Below are positions 47,550-60,175 of a stretch of 64,000 nt of DNA, in pieces; the first letter of the stretch is position 1, and every line of letters begins with the position of its first letter. Position numbers and translations under genes: made by a program. The DNA lies in the NCBI RefSeq assembly GCF_048564905.1, contig NC_132989.1, positions 6,183,257 through 6,247,256 of the forward strand. The letters are read 5' to 3'. This stretch comes from Vicugna pacos (Eukaryota; Chordata; Mammalia; Artiodactyla; Camelidae). The notes beneath the pieces are model-generated. The model did no database searches. It was not told the origin of the DNA and was given only the letters and a program-made list of their open reading frames with translations.

Positions 47550-48300
47550 GATTTGGCAGCAGAATAGAGATCCAAAGTGAACTTCTGCTGGCTTCAGGGT
47601 CAATGAAAAACAGGCACAGAGAAAACTATGAGTTCTCTTTCTCGCTATTTCTGAGGGCCATCAGTAAGTTCCTCTTGGTTCTGAGCTCTGCTCTCTTTGA
47701 GTCAAACTCCTGGCCTAACTGGCCTTCCACAGGTCCCCATCTGACTGCAATTTCTCCCAAAATTCTCTCCCCACTCTCCTCAGATCCCACACTGGGAATT
47801 GCTGTTGCTTAAGGGCTGGAGTTGGACTGGGTCTAACTTAAAACCAGACTGGGCCCAGAATGGGACTGACTTAAGCTGGACTGGATGTAGTAAGGGCTAT
47901 TGCTAATTAGAATGTTGGCACATTGTAAGCCAACAGCTGAAAAATTGGCAGGCACACAGATTGAGCATTTAAAAATTGTTAGGGCACTTGCCACCCAACT
48001 CAAAGACTCCCATGTTAGGGTAAGCTGGTCATGGACTGGGTTAGATTGACACTAGGTCACCAACTCTAGGCCCTTCTCTCCTGTGAGAGAAAAATTATGT
48101 AGATTCTAGTCCTGTTCATTGTCTCTGAGGTTTCGTTATACACCTGTAAACTAGACTGGATCCTGAATTCTTCTAGTTTCCGCAAAAGTATGGCTAACGA
48201 TCTCCAAAATAACATTTTCAGAAATTTGTGCAAAACATAAAATAAATTTTCACTGTTAGAATTATTATAAAAAAACAGACAATTATTGTTATATTGGGGA
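47550..48300 (+). mobile_element. Probable ERV internal remnant after the LTR
   Basis: It follows the LTR directly and is more GC-balanced than its surroundings. It contains a decayed leader/gag-like stretch, but no family can be named. It is broken, and its right limit is uncertain. Confidence 0.4.
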
Positions 48301-50065
48301 TAGATGTTCTAAATGAAGAAAGTTGGGACTTCTCTTGAGATAATGTTGGTTTGCTACAAAATGTCTATGTGAAATATTTTACTCATACATACACTGGATA
48401 TGTGTGCTTGTACAAAAAGTACTATATATTCTTTTATATATAAAACCAGTTAGTTTTACTTTTTTTAAATTATAAAAATAAAAAAGAATGTGAACACATA
48501 CTAAAGTAGAGAGAATAGAATAAAGAATTCCCATTTACCTGAACCAACTTCAACAATTAGGAACTCATGGCCAACCTGTGGTCTCTAGACTCCTATCGTT
48601 TCCCCACATCCTCTCATCAGTACACAGCTATCAAAGACAAGGGCTCTTGTACAAAATACTAGTCACAATACCTTTATCATGCCTAAATAGCAATAGTCTT
48701 CAATGTCATCAAATCATCAGTACCCTTACATTTATAAGTAACCCCATCACCGCAAGCAACACTCAGACGGAAGCCACGAACCACATGTGGGGGCAGGACA
48801 TGCTATAAAGCAAGCTGAGTTCTGGAGGCCACTGCCCTGGAATTGCCCGCATGCCAGCCGTGCCCTCTGCAAACAAGAGAAAAATACTATATTGTCTAAA
48901 AATTCCTCAAGAACTTACAAGTTTTCTTATAATGCCAAATAGAGTTGAAAGGAAGAGTTCTCAGATATGGGTGTAAATCAAGAAAATGATCTCAAGGAGT
49001 AATCAATATAGGACAAAATACTTCCTTCAGATACTGGCTGACTGCAAGGGCATCAAATGCCTATGGATTGTTCAACTTGCTCCCAGAGGAATTGTAACAA
49101 ACAAAGAAAGAAACAGACTGGAGACACCTCAAATGAGTTATCTTTTCCAAATATGAGAACCAAATTATACATTATGTATTACACAAGGAAATAAGCTACC
49201 AGAATGAAGGGTCAGAAGAAATTAAATATCACATAAACTTCAGGTATTGGCATTATGATTAAAATGATAAAATTGGAATTATGACTATAATGATAAAATA
49301 AATGGAAAAATAAGAAATCAAACTATTATGGAAAGAGAAAGACATTATAGTCTCGCCAAGGTGTATCTGGAAGATATACAAATAGAAAGTAGGCAGTTAA
49401 AATATAATAAATTGACTCAACATACCACGTATAGGCTAAATATTAATTAAGGATGAGCTGAAGAAATGATTAGTGAGCTAAAATATTTAGCAGAAAGAAT
49501 ACAGGTAAATACAGTAAAAAGGTAAAATGATAGAAAACACTAATATATGTGTATATATTTTAATACTAGGATATAAAGACATTTAGAACACCTAATGGTT
49601 TCACAAGAATATATTAAAAGAATAAAGGAAAATTATCAAAGTAAATGGAGTTTCAATATTTATAGAAAAAACTCAGACTGGAATCCTTGCATTCATAATT
49701 GAACTGTGCCAAAAAAGAGACAAAGAAAAACACTAAAAATAAATAATCGTCAAACTACATAATATCAAAAAAAGGAGAAAGCATAAAGGCAATGAGAGAG
49801 AAGGAGATAACCCACAAAGTTGAGAGAAAAATGCCCACAGCCTATATACAGCCAGATCACAGGGAAAAAGATACTGAGTGCTAGGATAAATTATTATTTA
49901 AGCTAGAAATGAATGCTTAGCTAAAGCACATTTAATAAATAAGAGTAAAATGAAATATTTTCTAAAGTAAAAACAGTGTGATATTTATTTACATATAAGG
50001 TATTCTTCAGAATTTAATTCAAGAAGGAAGAAAATTTTTCTTTAGTGAAGTTCTGAAAATCAAAA
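48301..50065. other. AT-rich intergenic, old repeat-like
   Basis: About 48480-48800 looks like an old interspersed repeat I cannot name. 49000-50000 has an A-rich plus-strand LINE character without a readable frame. Confidence 0.3.
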
Positions 50066-50160
50066 TGGGGGGAGGTATAGCTCAGGGGTAGTGTGTGCCT
50101 CGCATGCACAAGGTTCCAGATTCAATCCCCAGTACCCCCGTTTAAAAAAAGAAAAAAAGA
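50066..50160 (+). repeat. Vic-1-type SINE just 3' of the V1R gene
   Basis: GGGAGGTATAGCTCAGGGGT, CTCGCATGCACAAGG, ATTCAATCCCCAGTACCCCC and an A-rich tail are all present. It is full-length at the tRNA part. It lies about 110 bases past the V1R stop codon, antisense to that gene. Confidence 0.9.
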
Positions 50161-50189
50161 AATGAAAATCAAAATGAAAGGTAAGTTAC

Positions 50190-50195
50190 TTTATT
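50190..50195 (-). terminator. Candidate V1R polyadenylation signal
   Basis: AATAAA on the minus strand, 75 bases after the V1R stop and just before the SINE. Confidence 0.4.
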
Positions 50196-50269
50196 TGGGA
50201 ATATCAAATAATGGTGAATATTAACCAAAGGAACAAAATAATCTTTGTCAACATTGGTTTCGAAACTAT

Positions 50270-51316
50270 TTAAATATATAAAAAGCGTAATTCCACACAT
50301 TTTACATAATTAAATAGCAAATTGTGTGTTGATTTATTTAAACCAGTGGGCAAAACAATTTGTTTTGCAGAAAATTTTTCTATAAATTGATGGCACTTCC
50401 TTTGCATGTTTAGTAGAATATTGGTTACCCTTTTATCAGAACTGAGTAGCACCAAAGGACTAACCATAGTATAAGCATTGATTGCAAGTCTCAGGATACC
50501 CAGAAATACTGGGTCATATGCCCACAACAGGACTGAGGAGAATGAGGTGATAAAGGTCACACAGTACATGACCACAAAGAAAATTACCAGCAGTAGAATG
50601 GTCCGGGTGACCTTCTTCCCTGGGGAGGCTCTTGGGGAAAGGTGGGTGCTGTGAAGACGCTGGGATCTCCTGTGATGTCTGAACAACAGAATCACCATGT
50701 ATACACTTGCAAGCAGCATGATTCCTACAAAGGAGGCATCTCTGAATATTGTCAGAATGAAGAACAGTCTCCTGATGATGGAGTCTTTGGCAGAAAGTGA
50801 GCAGTATTTACTGACATTCAGTAGATTGGCCTGGGTCAGATTGTAAGATGCAACAGTGGAGAAGATGAAGTTACTACTGAGAGACAAATTGAGGGGCCAT
50901 AGGAAGAAGAAAATGTGGATGATGCAACTTGTGGATTTCTGTTTAAATCTCACAAAACAGGAAGGGTTGGGGCTGATGGTGATGGCCTGGAACACACTCA
51001 GGAGGCAGGTGGTACCAATGGAAAGGCCCCTCATAACTCTGTTCACAAAGAAGAATACCTTACATTTCAAGTCATTCTGAAAATGCAGTGACTCAAACAG
51101 GCATGGAGACAACACAAACAGTACAGTGAGGAGCATCACTATATGGATGAAGGCCAAATGACAGGTGATCAGGTCACAGGGCCTGGGCCTGCGATCCAGG
51201 CTGAGGGTGAAGACGTGGAAGAAAAGGAGAAAAGCATTGGCTGAGACGCCAATGCCAGATTGGAAAAAAAAGATATTTTTAATAATAACGTAAGTGGAAG
51301 CTGATGTTAATGACAT
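50270..51316 (-). CDS. Vomeronasal type-1 receptor (V1R), intact frame
   Basis: This is a pheromone-type GPCR of apical vomeronasal neurons (Gi2 coupling). It has 348 residues against a usual 300-320. Family landmarks are GIGVSANAFLLFFHVFT in TM1 (21-37), VMRGLSIGTTCLLSVFQAIT (94-113) in TM3, C85 and C172 for a disulfide, and glycosylation sites NLT (159) and NVS (167) in loop 2. HHRRSQRLHSTHLSPRASP (214-232) comes before TM6 and SPLVLLSSDKRV (286-297) ends TM7. After TM7 it runs about 50 residues past the usual end, so the normal stop may have been lost or moved. The start ATG is the only one that gives TM1 whole, although its context (TCCATGT) is weak. Human VN1R5 lies beside ZNF496, so this may be its positional counterpart, but the proteins differ enough that I give no symbol. 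Confidence 0.93.
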   Translation of the reverse strand: MSLTSASTYVIIKNIFFFQSGIGVSANAFLLFFHVFTLSLDRRPRPCDLITCHLAFIHIVMLLTVLFVLSPCLFESLHFQNDLKCKVFFFVNRVMRGLSIGTTCLLSVFQAITISPNPSCFVRFKQKSTSCIIHIFFFLWPLNLSLSSNFIFSTVASYNLTQANLLNVSKYCSLSAKDSIIRRLFFILTIFRDASFVGIMLLASVYMVILLFRHHRRSQRLHSTHLSPRASPGKKVTRTILLLVIFFVVMYCVTFITSFSSVLLWAYDPVFLGILRLAINAYTMVSPLVLLSSDKRVTNILLNMQRKCHQFIEKFSAKQIVLPTGLNKSTHNLLFNYVKCVELRFLYI

Positions 51317-51338
51317 GGAGGAAATGTATTTTGTATGC

Positions 51339-51360
51339 CTGCCAAAAAAAGAAAAGTAGA
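51339..51360 (-). promoter_or_regulatory. Splice acceptor before the V1R start
   Basis: On the minus strand CTTTTCTTTTTTTGGCAG ends in AG (plus positions 51339-51340), 22 bases before the ATG. V1R genes commonly have non-coding 5' exons, and this fits. It supports expression from an upstream promoter to the right. Confidence 0.6.
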
Positions 51361-54300
51361 TCTCATATCATCAATGTTCTTTCTTCAATTGTCTAGATTA
51401 CTGCCTCCATTGTATTTTTATTCTTCCTAATCATTCATGGTTAATCCTATCTCATATAATTTTGTAAAAGCCTCAGCCTAATTCTTCACAGCAAATCACA
51501 CACACACACACACACACGTAAAACCCAACTTATCCACAATCATGTCTTTAGAGTGTGTTGTTGGTTATATTCCTATTACACCAGAACTTTATTTTTTACA
51601 AAACATTTTTTGCCCCACATTTCGTAGTTTAATAATTAACATCCCAAACTATGATGAAATATAAAATTACTCAATTGTTTTGTAAAGCTAAACTGAGTAC
51701 AATTTTATAAATATGGGAAGAATTATCAAAACTAAAAATTAGAAAAAATATCCTACCAAGTCTGTCTCATATCATATCACCTTCCCTGGATGTAATCATT
51801 ATTATTATTTTTATCAAATTACTTTAATCCAGTAATCAGCTGTATGACACTGACAAAATGGAAAACCACCATATTCACTCAGTTTCTTTTGATTTGTAAT
51901 AGTGCTCAGTTATATATTCAAGGTCACATAACTTGGTGACCAATATATACAAATATGTAAGACAATTTGAAAATCTTGACAGATGGGATTTTTGGCTTAT
52001 GCCCAAAAATTCATTGCTCTAAAATGACCTAAATGCATAAATTTATAAAGGAAAAATGGTACAGTTGATTATGACTGTTACTCTATCTCCAAAAGCTTAA
52101 TCTAGTAAAGGGACCCATATATCTTAAACACCAAGACCTGATAATTTCCAACAATATACCTCTGAAAGATCCCTACTATTTAATTCTGCTCATACACTGG
52201 ACTCGGGAGAAGCACCAGAGTAATATTGACTTAAAGGCTTAACATTCTTAATACTTTAAGGATCATAGTTCACCAGTAGTAAGGGAATTTTAAGGCATGA
52301 AATAAGTACTAATATATACATGATAACTACATATCTGAATAAATTTATTAGTATCCAAAATAAACTAAATAGAGAAATAAACTAAAAAGCGAAAATAAAA
52401 ATAATTAGAAAAATAACATACAGAAGAATTTTAGTACTTTCTATTCTTGCCCCATGAGATTTCCAGGTCACCTCCTCTAACTGATGTCCCTTACTCAATA
52501 AATGACCACCGCATCCTGAAAAGGAGTTGATTTTCGTGATCATCAAATGGTATCCTTCTTCAACGAGGCCCTTGAGGAGAAAGGTGGTCAGCCTGAACAG
52601 AGAAGTGACATGGTTCCCATGGATTTCGGCTGACCACTAAAAACATAATTAATTTTAATTCATATTTTGGAAGTTTATCTCACCTGCAAGAACCAAACAA
52701 CTAATAGCACAAACTTCTGCACCTACAAAATATATATATATATGATGTTTGTCTGAATTTTAAATTTAATCATGTGTTTTTGTGTATTTATTTGATGAAC
52801 CTGGAAACCCCAACATGCAAGAATTGGAGAATTTGCAAAAATGTCACTAAAGAAAAAAAAGACTGACCATAAATTTGGTCTTAGATCAAATGCCTGTATC
52901 AAAGAGAAAGAGTATAATGAAAAGAAAAAGACTTTTACAAGAATCCAAATGCTATTTTCCACAAGATGACTATGTTCTGCTGAAGAAAGTGAAGTTTAAT
53001 AAAACATTTTCCTTAGCTTAACAAAAACATGGAATTGCCAGAGTGTGTTAGTTAATAACTATTATATAGAGATTTTTGTACTCAGGCTGGTGTGTATTTA
53101 TTTAGGTATGTTTTCTAGGTGATAAAATATTGTTTTACGATTGTTTACTATTAATGCAAATGTCATTTTTCTCATTAGATTTGCCATATTCTATGAGTAT
53201 CTTTAGAAGATCTATGATTGGACATTGACAGCATAAAGTGATTACAAGAACTGCTGGAGACAAGAGGAGAGAGGTTTTGCTCAGTGGCAATAGTTAGAAA
53301 CAGGAAAAACAAAGCTGGCAATGTCATTAAAAGAAAATACCTTTCCATTATGATTAGTTTATAAAAAGACCTTGATGAAATGCAAAAATGCCAAGTAATA
53401 AATAGGATAAACATCAGAAACCACTGAATAAGTAAACTACATCTATTGTTGCATGGCAGTTGAATTTAACGTATGGTGTGGCTGGAAGCACAATGCTTGC
53501 CAACAAGGATATTTACAACTTCAAGATATTAATTCTCAGCCACTCCCACCAGGGAAAAAAATCATAGGAAGAGAAGGTGTCGCTGCATAAGAAAAAGACA
53601 GAAAAACACTGGCAGGTCTTGATCACAAATCTTGTGCTACAAATTTGATGAACCCTAAAAGTTCTGTCAGACAGTGTTTTTTCCTCACCACCATGTCTCG
53701 TGCTTTATAACATCATAATTCCAAGTAGTCTTCAACATTATAAACATACTAAGATATCTATAAACTTAAAAGGAAAAAGACATATGATGAAATCATTTTG
53801 AATTAGTTCAGATAACTTGTAAAGATAAAACCACCTAAGTACATACAGTAAGTAAAACTGAGAAAAGGAAGAAAAAAAGTAAGTGCAATTCCAATTCAAA
53901 CACCTCACAAAGTTCTAAAGATGCTTTCAAAAATCTATAAATGCACGGCCTCATAAGATTCATGAAATTGAGATTTTTTTCATTTGGAAATATCTACTGC
54001 ATTTAGTTCTGATTCACTATTAGACTGAAATTATGAGAGAGAATTCTCCTAACACTTCAATGAGAAGTATCTGCCTCATCTCACCAATCACACAGACTCC
54101 TGAGCATTCACAGTTTATGAAGCTGAGGAACAGACACTCACCCAGCAGTGTCTTTGGAGTAAGTCCATGTATGTGAGTTAAGTGCCTCAACACATGGTTA
54201 TAAGGCAGGGATGTCATGAGCTCATCTTCCTCCAGGCCCATAATTGTCATGCCACCTGCAGAAGCAGGACAGCCCTGCTCTTGGGACCATTAGACATGGG

Positions 54301-55899
54301 AGCCTCCAAGGAAAAACTAAACTTCCCTCATTCTTGGAAAACATTCGACCAGGAACAGCTGGGTTCCAATCTTCCCCATGTGTGAGCTCATTTTTCTGGA
54401 TGACCTTGCCCGGGTGGGTTGTATCATCTCAGTTCCTGTCCACAAAAAAAAACCCAATTTGAACAATCACCCTAATTTCAAAATGAGCAGAACACCATGA
54501 CCCTCCCAAATTATCCCCACTGGTTCGAGGGCTCTGAGTCCTTCATATGCATTATCCATTGGTTTCTATTTTTAAGGCCAAAACTAAACTAGAAGCCCCT
54601 CTGCAGGAATTAGAAAAATATACTCTCAGCCTGAAATACACAGGCAAGGAGCTTGTCCTACAGAGACACAGCTTTGTGCAAGGGCACCTGGCATGGGGAG
54701 CAGGACGCTGGCTGCTTTTTACTCCTCCATCTGATTTTCCAGGTGCATTCATAGAGTGTGGGAAGAACACATCCATTCCAAAACGTGCTGAGGTCTGAGA
54801 TACGAAAGGTCTGTCCTAAATATTTTATTCTGAAATGAAGCGTCAGATTCCTTTGTATTCTCTGTCTCTCACATCGCCTGACCTCCTCTTTTGCTAATAT
54901 TCATAGGGTTATTTTATTTCACACACAGTATTAAAGCATTCACTCTTTAACCATTGCAATAATTTTCTGTGGCATCCATAACTGTATCTTTGTTCTAACT
55001 ACCCTAAACTTAACCCTCACCTTAAGTATGACTGCCACATTTTTTGTCCTCTTTCTTAATAAAATATCATTTTATAACAAATTGGTGACTTGTATTCCTC
55101 TAGAGTTTTGACTAGTAGCACAGGGCCCAGCCCTTAGCCTGTGTGAATTCACCCTGGTGTACAACTCACAAGTTATTTTTGCTTCTCTGACAAATAAGAA
55201 ATCTGTTTGGCCTTAGTCAGGACCACCCACCACACAGACTTCTAAAGTCTGAAATTAAACCAATCCTGCCATCACCAACCGAGCCCAGTTTATCATCAGC
55301 CACCTTTACTATGACATTGTTGCTTAATCCAGGTGGATTTCTTAGGTCTGGGGTTGTCTGCCATCTTGGAAGATTTTTAACTCCTTTTAAAATTTTTGTA
55401 TAGTACTCCAGGAAAAGACTTTTAACCAAGAGTCATGTACTGAGAAATTATCTATGAAAAATAAAGGCAAAAGGAGGATACTCCAGGTGAACAAAAATTG
55501 AGCCAATTTATCGCTAGCCATCTTATGTACTAAGGAACTTCAGTCTGTGAGTGATCCTAACAGAATGCACAAAAAAGACAAAATATTAGTAAAAGTAATC
55601 TTGTAATTATAAAAGACGGCATGAAAGACTATTCCTTGTTTATTGATTTAAAAAAGCCATTGCATAAAATATGTATATAATTGTACTGTTGGCCATATAA
55701 GTATAGAAACGTAATATATTTTTCAATAAATGCACAAAGAGGAAAACGGAAATGAAGCTGTTTGAGGCTCAGGAAATAGCTCCAGATAATAACTTGAATT
55801 CCTAGGATCAAATAAAGAGAACAGGAAATGGTAAAGTTAATATTAAAAATATAAATATATAATTGCTCCCATTTCTTCTCTCACCTTCTTTAATAGGAA
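51361..55899. other. AT-rich intergenic, V1R 5' side
   Basis: It holds a (CA)n of 21 bases at 51497-51517. 52440-52640 and 54030-54480 are less AT-rich, and the latter has overlapping frames of about 70 codons on both strands that I do not recognise. The V1R promoter may lie here. The rest shows no clear element. Confidence 0.35.
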
Positions 55900-57440
55900 T
55901 GATATTACATACGGTGATCATTACAACAGTGTAATTTTGATAAACAGATGTAGTAACCATAGCATTACCACCACAAAAAGGAGAGAAAAGAAACTAGAGC
56001 CATATAAAAGTAATGCTTCTGTATCTCACCAGAGTTTTGTTAGTATAACATGAAGGAGATTCTGATGAATTAAAATGTATACAGTAAGCGCTAGAGCAAC
56101 TAGCAAGGTCATTCTAAAATCAGATAAAATACTTTAAAACAACAACAACAATAGAAAGCCAGTTACTGGAGAAATAAAAGGGACATCTTATAATAAAAAG
56201 GGTCAATTCATCAGGAAGGTATAAAAAAAATTATATGTACCTAACAAAAATCACAAAAATAGAGTAAATTTTTTTAAGTAAGGTGAAAAATGTAAAAAAC
56301 AATATTGGGAGACTTTAATAAATCACTTTCAGTAATAGATAAAACAACAAAAAATCAACAAGTAAATGGAGTTGAACAACATGAGGAACTAACAAGAATT
56401 AACATACAGCGAATACATCACCCAATAACAGTGGAATATATATTCCTCTCAAGTGCTTGGAGAACATTCTCGTGGATAGACCATAAGTAAGGCCATAAAA
56501 AAACTCAATAAAATCAAAATGATTGAAATAATGCAAAGTATATTCTCTGACCATTTGGAAGGAAATTAGAACCAGTGACCAAATTCAAGAAATTTGATGA
56601 AACTTAGAAATAGGTTGAAATTAAACAACATACTCCTAAATGAGAAAGAGATCAAAGAAGAAACCATAAAAAAAAATGGAAAATGTTTGAGACTGGGAAA
56701 AGGATATCAGTTGGGGCAATCAATAAACATGTTTAAAAGCCTTGGTGGAAGGAACAGAGAATGGGATGCTTTGGCGATTAGGGCCTTAAAAAATAACCAT
56801 AAATTCCAGGGATCAAGAATACCATGTGAATGGTTAGAGTGGAACATATCACCAGAAACAGCCTAGATGGTCCTAAGCACTCACCTATATTTGAACATCA
56901 AACTCTGAGCAAGGATGAAGAAATGGTAAAGGCAAAAAGGCGTATGTGAAACACAAAGCGCTCAGCTGGAAGATGTGGGATTTATTTTGAGAGGCCTGGC
57001 ATTAAAGGATATCTATCAAATCACTTACAGATCACTAAGCTAATGGAACATAAATTTTAAAGACAATACATGACAAAGAATGCAGTCTTCACAAAAAAAA
57101 ATTTTAGAATTCTCCCCTCGCCGCCATACACAGCTAAAATACAGTACAAGCAGCATCAAAATTTCAGGTAAAGAGAGAGAATCTGATTTCCAGAGTTACC
57201 ACATTATAATGTTAAAATTATAAGCTATACAAAAAATAAATTATGGCCCGTTCACAATTTGAACAAACTAATGGAAACCGTTCCTGAGAAGGTCCAATAT
57301 TAAACATACTAGTAAAAGATTTTAAATCAAGTGTCTTAAATATGCTCAGGAACCTAAAGAAAAATTAAAACAAAGAACTAAAGGAAACCAGGAAAACAAT
57401 CTCTCATCAAATAAGCAATATCCATAGAGACAGTGTTTAT
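55900..57440 (+). repeat. L1 pieces, plus strand (ORF2 N-terminal part and others)
   Basis: 56305-56490 gives an L1 ORF2 endonuclease-region frame (INIQRIHHPITVEYIFLSSA). 56594-56866 continues in a broken frame, with a probable junction near 56680. 56870-57430 is decayed L1-like sequence. No intact ORF is present. Confidence 0.65.
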
Positions 57441-57454
57441 AGACAGAAACCAAA

Positions 57455-57600
57455 GAGGGGAGGGTATAACTCGAGTGGTAGAGCACATGCTTAGCATGCA
57501 CAGCATGCAGAAGGTCCTGGGTTCAACCCCCCAGTCCCTCCTCTAAAAACAAATAGATGAATAAACCCAATTACCTCCCACTGCCCCCCCATAAAATAAA
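57455..57600 (+). repeat. Vic-1-type SINE with internal GCATGCA repeat
   Basis: GGGAGGGTATAACTCGAGTG, GTAGAGCACATGCTTAGCAT, GGTCCTGGGTTCAACC and a tail ending AACCCAATTACCTCCC are present. Around 57495 the block GCATGCACA is followed by a second GCATGCAGA, so this copy has a short internal duplication. Confidence 0.92.
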
Positions 57601-58439
57601 ATATAAAGAAACCAAAAATAAATTCTGAAGCCGGAAAAGTACAACCAAAAAAAAAAATTATGAGAGGGGATCCACAGCAGACTTCAACAGTCATTTAAAA
57701 ATCAGCAAATTTGAACATACGTCAATTGAAATCTTCCATTCTGAATATCAAAGAGTAAAACAGTGACCAAAAATGTACAATAATCTCACTATCATCTTAA
57801 GAGAATTCTGTGACACCATCAAGCACATCAGCACATACATTATATAAGTTCCAGGAGGCGAGAAGAAAAAGAAGGGAAAGAAAGAATACTTGAAGAAAAA
57901 TGAGGTCAGGAAAAGAAAGTTCATTGAAGGAGTAAGTTTATATATATACACACATACTAATATTAAATATATATTATATATTATACAAAACACAAATATT
58001 ATATATATATATAAAACCTTAAATTAATGACAGCAATGATCCCAGGAGGGATGGGAGAAAGAAAGGAAGAACTCAGGATTATTTTGTTATTATACAGTAT
58101 TCACATTATCCACGAAGTGGTATAGTGTTATTTAAAAGTGAACTTGGATTAGTCATAAATATATGTTGTAAACTATAGAGCAACCACCAAAAAAGTTTTA
58201 AAAAGAAGTATAATTGATATTCTAAAAATGGAGATAAAGAGGAATTGTATAAAATGCTGAATTAAAACCAAAAAAGTCAGAAAAAGAGTGGAAGACAAAA
58301 TAGGAAAAAAGAACAAGGGCAACAAAAAGAAAACAGTAACAAATATGGCAGATGTTATATCAATAATTTCTTTCCATGTCTGTGGTCTAAATGCACCAAT
58401 TAAACTGATTGCATCAAAATATGACCCAACACTATACTT
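57601..58439. other. A-rich intergenic, old L1-like
   Basis: This is an A-rich plus strand with a TA-rich patch at 57930-58012. No readable frame or clear boundary is seen. Confidence 0.35.
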
Positions 58440-58665
58440 ATTCGAAATTTGTAGATACTAACAGGTATATATAGAATAGATAAACCAGATTATACTGTAT
58501 AGCATAGGGAAATGTATACAAGATCTTGTGGTAGCTCACGGTGAAAAAGTATGCCACAATGAATATATGTATGTTCGTGTATAACTGAAAAATTGTGCTC
58601 TGCACTGGAATCTGACACAACATTGTAAACTGACTACAACTCAATAAAATAAAATTAAAAAAAAA
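58440..58665 (+). repeat. L1 3' tail fragment
   Basis: It ends TTGTAAACTGACTACAACTC, AATAAAATAAAATT and an A-run. It has the same tail structure as the left-edge fragment. Strongly 5'-truncated. Confidence 0.8.
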
Positions 58666-59480
58666 GAACCCTACTTAAACTATAAAGACACATATGGATT
58701 GAAAGTAAAAGGAGAAGGAAAAACACATCATGCTAACACTATTCAAAATAAAGCAAGAATATCTACGTTAATGGCAGGCAGAGCAGACTCAAAGTAAGAA
58801 AAGTTTTCGGGAAAAAGAAGAGCATTACATAATGATAAAGAGTTAGTTCCCCAAGAGGACATAACAATTCTTAATGTGTGTGCGCTTAACAACAGATAAT
58901 CAAACGAAGCAAGGCAAAAATTGAAGACACCAATAGCCGTCTCTCATAAATGGACAGATTTATCAGGCAAAAAAATAGGTAAGAATAGTTGAACTCAAGA
59001 AGTCCATTAATCAACTGGATATTATTTAAATCTATAGATTACTTTATTTAACATCAGCAGAGTAGCCATTTTTCTCAAGTTCATATGAAACATTAGCCAG
59101 GATACACCACACTATAAGCAATGCACATTTTAATATATGTCTTAACAAATTTAGAAGTACAGAAATCATATGCTGCCCACAAGCACAACCAAAATTAAAC
59201 CAGAAATCGCAATAATAGAAAGATAACTGAAAAATACCGAGACATGGAGATTAAACAACACACTTCTAAATAACTCATGGGTCAAAAAATAAATTTCAAG
59301 ATAAATTTTTAAAACATATTTTGTTCTCAGTGAAAATAAAACACACCTTATCAAATTGGGGACGAATCAGCAAGAGCGGTACTTAGAGGGGATTTTATAG
59401 CATTAAAAGCATGTATTAGAAAATGAGATAGATCTAAAGTCTATCCTCTAAGTTTCCACCTTAGGACACTAGAAAAAGAA
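58666..59480 (+). repeat. L1 ORF2 fragment, plus strand
   Basis: Broken ORF2 N-terminal-type sequence, with AATGGACAGATTTATCAGGC and GGAGATTAAACAACACACTT landmarks. It is interrupted at about 59480 by a younger L1 tail. Confidence 0.65.
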
Positions 59481-59680
59481 AGGCAAATTGAAATCAATAG
59501 GTAAACAACAAGATCCCACTGTATAGCCTAGGGAACTATATTTAATACCTTGTAATGGCCTATAATGAAAAAGAATATGAAAAGGAATATATACATCTAT
59601 GAATGAATCACTATGCTGCACACTATAAATTAACACAACATTGTAAACCAACTATACTTCAATTAAAAAAGAAAGCAAAA
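59481..59680 (+). repeat. L1 3' tail fragment
   Basis: CTAGGGAACTATATTTAATA, then AACATTGTAAACCAACTATA and CTTCAATTAAAAAA. It splits the older L1 on either side, so it is a younger insertion. Confidence 0.8.
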
Positions 59681-60083
59681 TAAGCAAAGTAAAAAATTAT
59701 AAGAATTTTAACATAAATTAGTGAAATTGAAAACAGATTATTAATACAAAAAAAAAACACCCAAAAGCAGTCTTATTGAAAAGATCAATAAAATTGAAAG
59801 TATTCTAGCCATATTTACAAAATGTTGGGGGAGAGGATACTAATTACTAGTATCAGAAATGAAATAGGGGCCATCACTACAGATTTGACGGAAATTAAAA
59901 GGAAAATAATGAAATACTAAGAATATCTCTGTGCTCCCAAATTAATAACCCAGATGAAATGAAGCAATCCCTTGGAATACACAATCCAATCATTTAATTC
60001 ATAATTAAAACTCTCAGTAAACTAGGAACAGGGGAGACCTTTCTCAATTTTATAAAGACTATCTATAAAAAATCTACAGTTGT

Positions 60084-60175
60084 GGAGTGTGGGGTGTAGC
60101 TCAGTGGTAGAGCATGTGCTTAGCATGCATGAGGTCCTGGGTTCAATCCTCAGTACCTTCATTAGAAGAAAACTC
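60084..60175 (+). repeat. Vic-1-type SINE
   Basis: GGGGTGTAGCTCAGTGGTAG, GTGCTTAGCATGCATGAGG and GGGTTCAATCCTCAGTACC are present, with a short A-rich end. It is inserted into the older L1. Confidence 0.93.

Noticed and set aside
60084-60160. Possible tRNA gene
   Set aside because: The tRNA-like boxes belong to a SINE with an A-rich tail and lack a tRNA cloverleaf end. Four other such copies lie in the window.
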